Assembly (NCBI GenBank): GCA_022661535.1
Contig: JAKULF010000012.1
Coordinates: 620,001-684,000, forward strand
From: Eutypa lata
Taxonomy: Eukaryota; Ascomycota; Sordariomycetes; Xylariales; Diatrypaceae
Length of the DNA stretch: 64,000 nucleotides
Direction of reading: 5' to 3'
This document shows, piece after piece, positions 35,059 to 47,180 of the stretch. The notes under the pieces were generated by a model, which saw nothing but the letters and a program-made list of their open reading frames with translations, was not told where the DNA came from and ran no database searches. Each line of letters starts with the position of its first letter. Position 1 is the first letter of the stretch. A program made the translations under genes and the position numbers.

Positions 35059-36543
35059 GATGGCGATTGTTTACTCCAGCAGGTTTGATTGTTGATGGGT
35101 GTTGGTTGTTGGTGTTGGGGCGATGGAAGGTGGTGGAGTTTGTTGTATTTGTTTTGGTAGGATTAAGTCCTTGTCAAGGCGGGGTGGTTTGTTTTTGACT
35201 GACTGGGGGATGGGTGTATAGGAGGGAGGGAATGGAAGTACCAAATTAAAAAGTGGTTTCCTAAGTTATAATAACAGAAAATAAGAATGGGGGGGTCAAT
35301 GTTAAGTAGGTAAGTAGGCAATTGATAGTACAAAAAGATGAAGAGTGCGCTGACTTAGTTAGGTTTCACACAAGTTCGTCTAATGTCCGGACTAGTATTT
35401 TTTTTGTCAAAACTGTCAAAACTGAAATCCCGTTCCTTGAGAAGATAGTAGGCACTTGTTTTCTGATTCCTTGATGATGCAGGTGAAGGAAGAGTGGCAA
35501 GAACGTAATCAAAAGGAGGAAGAAGAAAAATACTAAGGTCTGTCAAGTGGGGAGAAAGTCTTATTAGTTTTGCATGTAACTTATGTATGTACCTAACCAC
35601 CTAACTAACTACTACCTCTAAATATGTACCTAGGTAGGTAGCAACTGCCACAGTAACTAACCGGGACCCGGACTGGGCTAGTTACCTTCTACCATGAATG
35701 GAATCTTCTATGGCTGTGAGGTCTAGGAAGAAAAATGAGAAATGACATGAAGATTTTAGATTTTGCATGCACTTGGTCGCTGTTTCAACCTGAATGCGGG
35801 TCTTACGCTCCCACACCCTAACATCTATCTCTAGGCTCACAGTAAAGTAATCTATAACGATGTAAATATATTACCTGCCTTCGATCTTGTATGTCCTGTT
35901 AGTAAGTGCATACATACATAGTTAGGTAGGCAGGTCCCTCCCGCAGTTTACCCCAGTTAGTTAGGCATTCTCCCTAGGCGCACTGGAGCACTGCTGTGAA
36001 ATACAATACATCATGCATGTGCTTGACTTGAAGCCACAACTGCCTGCCACTGCCACTGCCACTGCTACACTGCCACACCAGCTTGTTGTGCACTGGCCAA
36101 CTCCCGATTAAAGTTTAGAGGTATTGTACTGCGCGATATGCGATAACTATGCGATATGCAATGTGCAATCATGTGACAACGTGGGGGTTTCTTCTCAAAG
36201 TGGCATCTTGGCATACGCGCCTACGACGCGTCTTTCGAGCAAGTTGAAGCTATTCCTAGTGACGAGAGACGACTTGAATGACTAATACCTTAGGGATCCT
36301 ATGCACATTGAATGGACAAACTCGGGATCAAGTTATACTCGTATTCTCTGTCAATCCATCGTCAAGAGAAAGTAGAACCCGTATCAGACTTCTTAGCATG
36401 CAGCTAAATCCAACATTCATCCGGCTAAGTCATCCAACTCACTTACTTACCGGGGAACATTTTATGCATCCCCCCTTATCCGACGGATTGAAATCTTGAT
36501 ATCCCCTAAATAGTTGAGAATCGATCGGCTCTACTTCCCCAGA
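35059..36543. other. Divergent spacer, importin alpha / POT1
   Basis: About 1.5 kb between two divergent starts. It carries CTACCTCTAAATATGTACCTAGGTAGG at 35612-35638, a CTGCCACTGC tandem near 36045-36070 and an ATG-started 73-codon frame at 36278-36499 with no recognisable family. Both promoters must lie here. Confidence 0.55.
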
Positions 36544-38969
36544 ATGCTATCACAGAGGACTCCTCGGGGCACGCGGCCACCTCCGTTGCCCATTGGGTTT
36601 AAACCCGTCCAGGATATTCTTGAACGGTATGTGACTGTGAATAAGATAACGAGTGTTATTGGTCTAGTCAAGGACCAACGACTGCCCATCAAAACTGGAG
36701 GAATAGGTTAGTCTCCTTGATCTTTTGTTGTCACCTCTAAACAGGACTGACCAACCCTCTTAGATTGGAAATCTTCTCTGACGATATATGATAAATCTGT
36801 TGAGGACTCCGGTGAAGGGCTGATTATCAACATATTCCGTCCCGAGGACAAAATGCCACGACCCAATGCTGGTGACGTGGTTATAGTGCATTCCGCCAAA
36901 GTCCAGGACCGGAACGGGATTTCGTTACTTACCAATCGGAATACGGTCATACACATCTACTCAGGTGTACAGATTCCTGAGCCTCCCGGATCAGCACGTC
37001 AGGCTTTGCAGCCGCCACGCGATTCTGGTCGTTGGATGCCCGATGCTAGGGTAAATGACTATATCCCTTGGCTGTACCATTCCACAAGCAAATACGATAT
37101 TCCCGATCAGGATGAGTTTCGAGTACGAACTGAGAGATCCCTCAACGTCAACGTTAGAGAGAAGTTTAGCACCCTGGACAAAGTTCGAGAAGGAAGATAC
37201 TACGATGCTATTGTTCAAGTCGTCAAAGACCCGTTCGATGAGGGAATGCAGATGAACCTCTGGGTTACAGACTATACTGAGAACGACAGCTTCTTTCTAT
37301 TCTCGTGGGATGGCGCAAATAAATCGGATACTAGAGACTATGACGCGAACATGTACACGACGATGAGCAACCAGTCATCGAACAACTGGCCGGGGCCATT
37401 TGGTAAACGGAGCATGCAGGTTTCCTGCTGGGAACCCCACGCAACCTTTGTGAGAGAAAACGACATCAAGGCGGGAACCTGGGTTCAACTACGCAATCTC
37501 CACGTGCGGTTCGGTAGGAACTCGGCGAACCTAGAAGGCTCCCTACACGAGGACAAATTAGCCAGAAGCGGGAGAATACAGGTCGAAATTCTCCAGCTTA
37601 CGGACTCCAAAAACATAGACGACAGGTTGAAACAAGCCCTCAAGAGGAAGCGGGACTACGAGAAGAACAAGAAAACACAGCAGAAGAGCTATGAGCGCGA
37701 TAGTGACGCGAGCGCCAAACGTAAGGCGTCCGAGGACGCGGAGCCCGCGAAGATGAATGCCAAAGCACGGCGGGCGCTCCAGAGGACCGCGCTAGAGAAG
37801 AGGTATGAGGAGCAGGCGAAGAAACGGGAAGAACAACTAAATCTCAACAAATACAGTAAGTTTACTACTACCTACACTACCCCCCTGACACATGCAGGCA
37901 CTAATCATAAGCAACCAATCATCAACAGTCCGATGCGAGAGCGAAAACCAGTACGTCACGCCCATATCGACGATGATCGAGCCCGTGCCGTGGACGACGA
38001 AAGTCGAGGGCGAGGAGGTGACGCTGAACCTGCCGTTCATCTGCGCCAAGTACCGCGCCAACGTGCGCGTGGTCGACTTCCGGCCGCGGCGGCTCGAGGA
38101 CTTCGCCACCTGGCGCAAGAAGACCGAGTTCGACGTGCTGTCGGACTACAGCGGCGGCGGCGGCGGCGAATCGGACTCGGGGGTAGCGGAGGAGTCAGAC
38201 GGCGATGACGAGGTCGGCCCCAGCGCCGGCGGCAACTTGGACGCCTACCGTGGCCAGAAGGCCTGGGAGTGGCGGTTCGCGCTGCTGCTTGAGGGCGTTG
38301 GCTCGAAGGGTGGTAAGCCCGGCGACGATGGGGATGTGAGCGCGCTCTGGGCTGTCGTCGATAATAACGAGGCGCAGCAGCTGCTCAACCTCGATGCCTG
38401 CGAGTAAGTAAACCCCCTCCCACCCTTTTCAATCTCACCCACTATACTATCGCAAAGGGAAAAAAAGGGTTAACTAGATCTACTACTAACCAACCCTCTC
38501 CTCTTTCTCTCCTAGCCTCCGCGCGAACCAAGCCACCCTCTCCACCCTCCGCGAGCAGCTCTTCAAGCTCTGGGGCAACCTCGAAGAAGTCAAGACCAAG
38601 ATGCTCCAGCAACAGCGGGCCGCCACCAAAACCGGTCGACGGCAGCAGCAGCCGCCTCCCGATAGTTCGCCGCCGCTGCCGCAAGGATCCCTACCTAATC
38701 CTGCCACCACCTCTACTAGTGAAAACAGTGAAAAGGGACTCGAGGGAGGAGGACGGGTGCAACAACAACAACAACAGCAAAAAGTCTCTAACAAGCCCTT
38801 CGCCTGCTGCCTGAGACAATACGGTGTCAGGGTGCGGGAGTCAGATCCGTTGCGCGCGGATGCCGGAGTGGAGGAAGGGGGAGGTGGAGATGGAGAGAGG
38901 GGGATAAGGAGAAGGGGATGGCGTTGGCAGAGGGTGTTTGGGCTGTTTGGGACGAGGATTTGTTTGTGA
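36544..38969 (+). CDS. pot1: Protection of telomeres protein 1 (Pot1)
   Basis: Binds the single-stranded G-rich telomere overhang and, within shelterin, blocks end resection and controls telomerase access. Four exons, 36544-36706, 36764-37855, 37929-38403 and 38516-38969, with introns of 57, 73 and 112 nt (the last with a TACTAAC branch site); 727 aa. The first OB fold spans about residues 18-130 (VNKITSVIGLVKDQRLP, SLTIYDKS, GDVVIVHSAKVQ). The second OB region covers about 190-330 (EGRYYDAIVQVVK, LWVTDYTEND, GTWVQLRNLHVRFG). The C-terminal fold contains LPFICAKYRANVRVVDFRP. A Gln/Pro-rich insert lies just before the conserved end (NKPFACCLRQYGVRVRESD, then VFGLFGT). It converges on the helicase gene. 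Confidence 0.95.
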
Positions 38970-39877
38970 TCACTTACGTGCATACATGCTTACTTTTACC
39001 TTCGTCATACCTACACTACTGGCATGAGGTAGGTGTGTTGTATCATCGTGCTGTATTGTGTGTTATTATGACTATGGGAGTAATGGACTAGTCTAAAGTC
39101 AGCAGGGTTAGGCGTACCTGATTTGCTGGCTGTCTGGTATAGATATATGGTGGGATGGGATATGATAGGATAGACTGACTGGCTCACTGGCGTTGAAAGC
39201 ATCGTATAAAAGGAGGAGAAGGATGAAAGGCACGACTGGCTTGTCTTTTTTTCTTTTTTCGGTCTGTTTTTTATTTTATTTTTGCTTGTTCAAAGCCTTG
39301 AGATGCGGCATACTTAGCATGCTAGTCTATAGGCTGCATATACGCACCCACTTGTGCGTTGTTCGTTCTTAGCTAAATATAAGAAGAATGTATAAACTAT
39401 ATGCGTATAAATTATGTCGTGCTATATTGCAATCAAGGGGATGAACACACACGCACACACACATTTATATATATACAAGCTACCGGGCTTACGCCATTTT
39501 GCCCTGGTCCGAGATGGGCAACGTGAACGCTGACATGAGATCTGTATATATATATATATACATACGTCGAGTGCAACGAAGGCATTTAGCATTGGCTTCA
39601 AAGATGCAGGCTAGTCACTTCGTTCGTTCGTGACTAACTCCTACTATTTATGAAATTCAACGGCGTACATAGATAGACAAGACCTAGTTAACGTTAGGAA
39701 GAGAAGAGGTTGGTTCGTATCAGGCCATCAAGAAGAAAATAGCCAAGTCCGGTAGCAGATCTCTTGTATAATCACGGCAGCTATTTCCACGTAGGTACTA
39801 CATCGGGGTTAATAAAAAATGCTTCATCTACGTAGTTAGACCCCCACGCTCTACCAAACAATCAATCTAACTCACAT
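38970..39877. other. Shared 3' spacer, POT1 / helicase
   Basis: About 900 nt between convergent stops, containing a (TA)n tract near 39546, short AC repeats near 39448 and poly-T stretches. No gene seen. Confidence 0.6.
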
Positions 39878-42800
39878 CTAAGCGTCTAGCCCATCCAGTT
39901 CCACGAGCTTCGCTACCATCCGGATGACCTCGTTATTGCGGACGTCCATCTGCGGGTTATTGACCTTCATCGCGATGATGTTGTCCACCATGCCCCTGAG
40001 TCTCGAGACCAGGACGCCGATTCTGGCCCAGCCCCGCAACCTGTTGAGATGGGAACCCCCCGTTAGCACCTTGTTGGTTCTGACCCGATATGGATGGATG
40101 GTCCACGGCTGTTTGTTCAAAGAATAAGGAGGAGGAGGGGCTGGGTGGGAGGTGCAGGGGAAAACTTACCGCAGCCAGCCGTCGACGACTAAACCCCTGC
40201 CAAGGGTATCCAGCTCAATGGCGCCCGAGAATAGGAGGAGCGTGTAGGCATTGAAAGCTGTATGTATGTAAATATACATTCTAGGTTAGCAAATTATTCC
40301 ATCGATATAAATAAACGAGGAACATTCCAAATATTAAAAATAATGCCGAGTTGGTTCAAACGACTAGATGCAAGCAACACCAAAGCCAAATGGGGGGAAA
40401 AGAAAGGGGGGGGAGTGTTGGGTTGGGTTGAGAGATGAGAGAGAAGACTCACGCGTAAGGTCGCGGATGAAAATCTTGCTCGTAGACATGAGCGTGAAGT
40501 AGGAGACGAAGGCGGCGCCGCCGGGGAAGGCCTGGGCGCCGAACAGGGCGCTGGCCGGGTGGACGAAGACGCGGCCGCTGTCGCGCGCGAAGAACTTGAT
40601 GGTGCGGGCCTCGGGGTCGAGCTCGACGGCTCCCGACGCCGACGTCGCGAACTTCTTGTCGGGGAACTGGATCCGCGCGATCTGGGGCGTGAAGGCCGAC
40701 GCCGTCAGGGCGCGCACGAGCGCCATCGATACCATGTTGCTGTTGTTCTGCTCCTGTGATGAAGCAGTAGATGATGATGCGGCAGCGCGCGCAGTAGAGG
40801 CATCGATGATGCCGATCTCGGCCAGCGCGCCATAGTACTGCACCCTCGTGGCCGCGATGTCGGACAGGGTCTGGAAGGAGAGGAAATTCTCGTCGCAGAA
40901 CTGGCGGACCTGGCGCTGACCACCACCACCCGTCACAGTAGCGGTCCTCCACTGCTGGAAAGCGCGCAGGTCGGTCAGCAGGTCGCCGTCGCCGCGGGAG
41001 AAGCGCAGGCGGGCCTCGCGGGCGACCTCGCGCTTGTCGGGGGGCGGGGAGACGAAGGGGCTCCGGGTGCTCAGGATGGCGGCGATGCAGACGCACTCGT
41101 CGAGGCAGCCGAAGATGGCGCCGTGGACCATCAGCTTCCCGCAGCGCAGGTCGGCGGGGATGGCGGCGAGCTGGACACCGAGGGCGGTGAGCTCGTCGCC
41201 GTCGAGGGCGCCCATGCGGCGCAGCGTGCCCACGGCGCCCGCGACGGCGGCCGTCTCGGGCGGCGTCGGGGTCCGCGCCAGGAACCCCGCGACGTCGCGC
41301 GTGCCCATGGCGCGCACCGACAGGCACAGCTGCTCGAGGGGCACGCGGCGGATCTCGGGCTCCGGCCGCTCCGCCATGTGCTGCGTCTCGAGGTTGCGCG
41401 TGTAGAGCTTGTAGCAGGTGCCCGCCTGGACGCGGCCGGCTCGCCCGCGGCGCTGCTTGCAGGCCGCGCGCGACGCCCACGTCTCCTCGAGCGTCCGCAT
41501 GTTGGTGGCGGGGTCGAAGCCGGTCTCCTTGACGCGCCCCGCGTCCACGACGGCCACGATGTCGTCGATCGTGATCGAGGTCTCGGCTACGTTGGTGGCG
41601 ACGACGACCTTGCGCTTCCCGGGTGGCGGCGGGACGAATACCCGGCGCTGGTCGCGCGTGTCGAGGGAGGCGTGTAGGGGGAGCACGTGGAGCGCTGGGA
41701 CGGAGCGGAGATGGTTGACTGCTTGGCTGATCTCGGCTACGCCGGGGAGGAAGATGAGGATACCGCCCGCGCCGCCTTTTTCCTTGCTGGTGTAGTGGAG
41801 CTCTGTGTCGATTGCCTTCACCGTTTCTAGGAGCAGCGAGTAATTGATGCGTGACCCAAGCTTCTGGATCACCTTGTTGATGGGATCCTTGGACTGGTCG
41901 TCGTTGTCGGAGGGTCCTTCGTCATCGCGGAACCTGTCGTTATGGAACCTGTTGTTCCCTACCGTGAAGCCGGTCATCTGAATGATATCGTCAAGGTAGT
42001 AATCCTCGACCGGGTATGTACGGCCGGCAATCTCGACGAGCCCGACTCCTAGGCCCTCGATTGTGAAATAATCTCTGAAGGTAGCGGCGTCAAGAGTGGC
42101 ACTCATCAGGACCAGCTTCAAGTCTTTCCGCCTCTTCAGCACATCTCTTACGATACTAAGAAGGAAGTCGGTGTCAAGACTACGCTCGTGGACTTCGTCA
42201 ATCACAACATGACTGACATTGGCCAAGGAAGAAACCACATCCTCGACACGACCCCCAGACGTCTGCAGGCGTCTGAGCAACACACCAGTCGTGACAAAGG
42301 TGATCTTCGTCTCGTTGCTGACCTTGTTTTCTCCTCGAATCGAGTACCCGACCTCCTTTCCGATTTGCGAGCACCGCTCGTCGCTAACTCTGTCTGCCAG
42401 GCCAAGGGCAGATATTCGGCGGGGCTGCGTACAGATGATGTTTACAGCGTTGCCGAACCCTTTACTGTAGAGGTCATCTAGAATGAATTGAACTGATTGT
42501 GTGGACTTACCAGAACCGGTCTCACCAGCGATGATGGTGACCTGGTTCTGCGCCACAGTAGCGACCAGATGTTCTCTTACTTGCCAAGCAGGTAGTTTCT
42601 GCCGTTGTGCTAGCATTTCTTTATATTTGGAGATCTCCTGTCTCCTTTGCCATTCATCTCTGCTCCGAGGATCGACCACCCATGCTAAGGGTTTAGGGTG
42701 ACGGGGCAATCTCTTCTTCGGGGCAAAAGATCGTACTTCGGCAGCGGTAGAGGCAACCCCTGATATGTCTCGGAGCTTCCCGGGCCTCTCGATGATATCG

Positions 42801-44522
42801 TTGATGTTCTGCTGAATCCAATCGACTGCGAAGTATATCTTCATGGGTTCTTCGCTTAGAGACTCGTTTATGTAGGCTAGCGTCTTTTTGATCACACTTA
42901 GCTTGATATACGAGGGGAGGTCTGCCATGATTGTGACAATGATCTCCGCCGGGTATCGCGGCGGTTTTCGTATTTGTACGTGGGTATCGATGTTGTTCCG
43001 GGCCCCGTTCCTGACGGACTCAATGCGAATCTGGCAAACGCCATCAGACACACGATTGAAGTTCTCGCCAAAAACGGATCCCAGACTATCAATCTCATCA
43101 GTCCAGCACTCTTCGGGCGTCCCGGATACGAAGGGCTCGTCGGGAGGTTTCCACTGTTCGGCACTATCACCGCTGGACAGGAGGAAGTGCTGTAATGCTT
43201 GTGCAGTTCTTCCTTCGTCCCCATCATTCTCGTTAAGGACCTTCCTGCAGAGCTCGGCTGAGTAGCCTGATTCAGAAAGTCGCTTGATAGTGGCCTCGCG
43301 TTTCAGATCCTGAGTCGCCGCAACCGAAACACCTGCACTGTAGCTTCCCGGTAGAGCCCACCGAGGCAGATCGTCTTCGGGAACATGTATGAGCAGCCAC
43401 TCTAGCGTCTCCTCCCTGTCCTTGCATTCCTCTACTGCCTCTTCAACATGGCTCTTGCGGAATCCCGAACCAGTCAGCTCTTTGAGGATAGCGTCTTTCT
43501 GCGCCTTGGACATTACAACTCCGTGCGGGTTCCAGATGACTTCTCTTCGGAGCAAGTCTTCCAACTGCGACCGAGTTTTCTTGCCCATCTCAACTTTGGG
43601 CACTGTGGTCCAACCCTTCATGGGGTTCGAGCCCCCACCGCCCCCCTTTTCTGCAGCATTACCTCGTAGGACCAAGCCAGCGGCGCCGGGCATGTTCTTT
43701 GCCTTCTCACGGATGGCTTCTTGCTCTTTCCGCTTCTTCTCGACTGCAGCCTTGTCGCTTTCCCGTTGCCTAGCAGTAACGAAGGGGTCGGCGTCATATA
43801 ACCACGCGTTGCCTTTCTTAACATCCTCCTTCTTAAGCTCCTCGAACTGCTTCCAGAGCGCCCTGTAGTCTGGAGGAAGCGTGGTGTCGACCCTCTTCAT
43901 GCTACAGACACGGAACAGGGCATACGTAGCAGCAGCATGCCTAGCCTCCAAGGCGGTGGGTCTAGTCACCAGATGTATGTAATCCGGAGGCAGCTTGAAA
44001 GGAGGCAGCGTCTGCATTTCTTGCGTCTTAGGGTGCTTAGCGCCGAGTTTGACGAAGTATGAGAAGCCATCTTTGCCTTTGATCTAAGAGACGTTCGTAT
44101 TAATTCACTAGCTACAGGACTTCCTCATATACTTCTTTTCAGGAAAAGGCCAAATCACATACAGGTTGGTAGTCGGGCCTCTCCCATTTTTGCCGCTGAC
44201 AATGCTCTGATAGCAAGTTCACGGGAAGTTTACCCGTCCAGCTTGCTCCTCCGATGATTTGTTTTACTGTGGGCTTGGGTGGTCCTGAAGCCTCTGCTTC
44301 GTCTGCCCCTGTCTTCTCTGCGTTTGAAGAAGCCTGTGCGCCTTTCTTTGGCTTGGGATCCTTGGTTGAGTTCGTAAATACGATGAAGTCATCATTTTGA
44401 CTACTATTATTATTACTGCTTTTGTTGGTGGCGGCATTCTTTGACGACTTCTTTGACGACGCACTTCCTGATGCCTGGGCAGGCGTTGTCGTCGTCGCCT
44501 TCTCTTTTCCCTTCTTTCCCAT
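39878..44522 (-). CDS. DEAH-family ATP-dependent RNA helicase (DHX57 / yeast YLR419W type)
   Basis: NTP-driven 3'-5' RNA helicase of the DHX29/36/57 group, whose members act on structured mRNA or ribosomes. Four exons, 44522-44163, 44083-40453, 40257-40170 and 40040-39878, with introns of 79, 195 and 129 nt; 1413 aa. The order is: a Lys/Ser-rich N-terminus, a UBA-like segment (ILKELTGSGFRKSHVEEAVE), an RWD domain (DEIDSLGSVFGENF), the helicase core, HA2 and a C-terminal OB fold. Walker A is GETGSGKST near residue 640, motif II is DEVH near 747 (Val in place of Ala), SAT is in LMSATLD, and motif VI is QRRGRAGR. The small last exons complete the OB fold (LLLFSGAIELDTLGRGL, then RGWARIGVLVSRLR). 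An out-of-frame ATG lies 10 nt before the chosen start. It shares a promoter region with aprataxin. Confidence 0.93.
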
Positions 44523-44976
44523 ACTTATCCATGAGTATGGCAACAGTAGACCGAGCTAATGGGAAATGCGCTACACTGAAAATGTGTGGTTCAAAGTAAC
44601 TTCCAAGAATAATACGGCAGGTTGCATATTCCCTCCTGAAGAAAATTAGTAAGGCCCTTGTAAATCATAGGCGGGGCCGTCTCCATAGCGGTCTAGTGAA
44701 TCGCCTTGCGGGTCCCCACTTCCTAAGCACTTCAGGCTGCCCCGCTTGCCCCACGTCAGGGGAAGCTCAGCTACATCATAGCTATAGCTTGTATAGCTAA
44801 CCTCACCTTCACTTTTGGTCAGTTATACTACCCTTAGGTGCCTAAGGCCTGTAGGTGAACAAGCAACATAACAACGCGCAACTTCCTGGGATCAGGGCAT
44901 AAATTAAGAATGTAGAACGACGCCCTGTCCCCAGCTTCCTTTCCACTCTTTACAATACGAATAAACAAACTTCGCC
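44523..44976. promoter_or_regulatory. Divergent promoter region, helicase / aprataxin
   Basis: 454 nt separate the two start codons, so both core promoters lie in this span. There is no obvious TATA box near either start, and a short pyrimidine-rich run precedes the aprataxin ATG. Coordinated control is an inference from spacing. Confidence 0.5.
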
Positions 44977-46225
44977 ATGGCGTCGACCGACTCGGACGCC
45001 GAGGATGCAATCACAAAGGACGAGATCACGGGCGCGGCTTCCGCGCCTCCTGTCACTGAGACCGGTATAAGTCACGGCACGAAGCGCAACGCATGTAAGT
45101 TTTGTCTTGTCTTGTCTTGTCTTGCCTCGCCTTCTTGTCTACTTACTACCTCTCTGTCTCCCCTCATAGTTCTATCTAATTAGAAGAAACCAACAATAAA
45201 AAATAAAAAATAGTTAAGCTAACGCGCGAGAGAAAAAAAAAAAAGTCTCAGAACTCATGTCGCCCAAGACCAAGATTCCTGCATCATCATCATCATCGCC
45301 CACCACAACCACCCTAACAACAACAACAAAAACCTTCTCCTCTTCTTCCCACCACCACCGTCACCATAACCGCCCCCACACAGACGCAGCCCGCGACGGC
45401 CTGAGCGCGTACGTCGAGGCGCCGGCGTCGTACCCGGGCAGCCGGGTGATATTCCACGACGCGGACTTCGTGGCCATCAACGACCTGTACCCGAAGGCGA
45501 GCGTGCACGCGCTGCTGCTCCCGCGGTCGGCGGCGCTGCGGCGGCTGCACCCGTTCGACGCCTTCGACAGCAGCAGCGGGGAGAACCAATCAGCGTTCCT
45601 AGCCGCCGTGCGCGAGCAGGCCGCGCGCCTGAAGCGCATCGTCGCGAAGGAGCTGCAGAGGCGGTTCGGGGCTTGCAGCGTGCTGGATGCGAGGAGGGAG
45701 GCTGTGCTTAATGGGCGTGTGCTGCTGCTGCCGCCGGAAGAAGAGGAGAGGGATGACAAACAAGAGCAGAAGGAACAGCAGGAACAGCAACAGCAGCAGC
45801 AGGGTGAAAAGATGAAAGGGAAAGGGAAAGGGAAAGAGGGGGAGGAGGAGGACACGGACGCACAGGGCCTGCCACTGCCAAAGCCAACGGTCTCCCTGCC
45901 TCCCGGCCGCGACTGGGAAGCCGAAGTGCTAGTGGGCGTGCACGCGCACCCGAGCATGAACGACCTGCACGTGCACGTGGTGTCGCGGGAGATGCGCTCG
46001 GAGTGCCTGAAGCACCGGCGGCACTACAACTCGTTCGCGACGCCGTTCTTCGTGCCGCTGGACGACTTCCCGCTGGCGCCGGACGACCCGCGCCGCCACC
46101 CGGGGAGGGCCGGTTACCTGGCCCGCGACCTGCGGTGCTGGCGCTGCGGGCGCGATTTCGGGAACCAGTTCAAGGCACTGAAGAGGCATCTGGAGGGGGA
46201 GTTTGAGGCATGGAAGTTGGTGTAG
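44977..46225 (+). CDS. HNT3: Aprataxin-like DNA-adenylate hydrolase (Hnt3)
   Basis: Removes AMP left on 5' DNA ends after failed ligation, in nuclear DNA break repair. Two exons, 44977-45094 and 45246-46225; the acceptor is AAAAG before TCTCAG, because using the following CAG would create a stop at the join. Product 365 aa, with KRNAFSELM at the junction as in fungal relatives. The HIT domain runs from about residue 88. The histidine motif is SMNDLHVHVVS with His at about 281 and 283. The C-terminal zinc finger has CWRCGRDF with Cys about 337/340, His about 354 and Glu about 358 (C2HE type). Oddities: a Ser/Thr/His-rich linker before the domain, and an insert of about 55 residues rich in Gln, Lys and Glu (about 203-258) inside the HIT fold. 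Confidence 0.92.
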
Positions 46226-47180
46226 CGAGTGGGTGGTGGTGGTGGGTGGTTGATAGGTTGGGCGGTAGTTGGTCATTACCTACATACCTAGCTAGGTACT
46301 TTCCTAGGTAGATACCTAATTCGAGTTAATCGAGTAGAAGTCGGTCTGGTGGTCGGACTGGGAGTAGCGGAGTTATGTACTCTGTTGACTTGATGAAATA
46401 CGTATGTATATATATATACTACCACACATGGGCCTTGCGTAAAAAAAGACAAAAAGTTCACTTAAACAAGAGGAACAGAACCGAAGCATAGACAGTACAT
46501 ACTTAGGTATCAAAGACAAGTCACAATATGAATCGACCTCGAACTAGAGATATCAATGATGATATAGCATTGCGTGTGCGATTGATTGATTGATTGATTC
46601 ATTGGCCACACACCTATACATCATAAGAAGGCGCGAGCGCAAACAATCCAGTTCATATAGAATTCCAGCCAAGCGAACGCCGTAACACACAAAAGCCCCT
46701 AATTATGACAAGGTATAAAAGCGAACCACCCCTTTCTTTGCCTTCCTTTCCCTTTATCTTTCCCTTTCCGTCCCTCCCTGTGATTGATGGTCATTTGGTC
46801 GAAGAGGAAAAAAAAGAGACCATTTTCTTCGCGATATATGTGTGCGTGCGCATGTAATGTAATGTTCTCCCCCGCTCGGTAGCGAAGAGACACGAATATA
46901 CAGACGACAAATGAAAAGAAGAAGAAAAGCGATAATAATAAACAATGATGATGATGATAATCTCTTCTCGTGACCTCTGTATAGACCTTTCCGTTAAATA
47001 GCGATGGTCGCGACGGCGAAGGGTGACAGTCAGGATAGTATAGGCGGGGCGTTGTGGAGGCGAAAGAATGTTTTAAGTAGTGTCAACAAGTCGTCAAGAC
47101 TCCGTAAACCTTCGGCTGACCCTCCTATAGGCCCTATACGCCGTCGAAAAGAGATCTGGAACATATGACGGTACCTAATA
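46226..47180. other. Intergenic spacer
   Basis: About 950 nt between the convergent aprataxin and AT-hook genes. It holds ACCTACATACCTAGCTAGGTA near 46279-46299, a (GATT)5 array at 46580-46599, a CTTTCCCTTT-type pyrimidine tract near 46740 and an ATG-repeat near 46945. No gene seen. Confidence 0.55.
46580..46599. repeat. (GATT)5 array
   Basis: Five exact GATT units in intergenic DNA. Confidence 0.95.

Noticed and set aside
36278..36499. 73-codon ATG-started frame upstream of POT1
   Set aside because: Composition is not protein-like and no homology is recognised; might be an upstream ORF only if the transcript starts far upstream.
40449..41480. 343-codon Arg/Pro-rich frame on the same strand as the helicase
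   Set aside because: Out-of-frame shadow of the GC-rich helicase exon.
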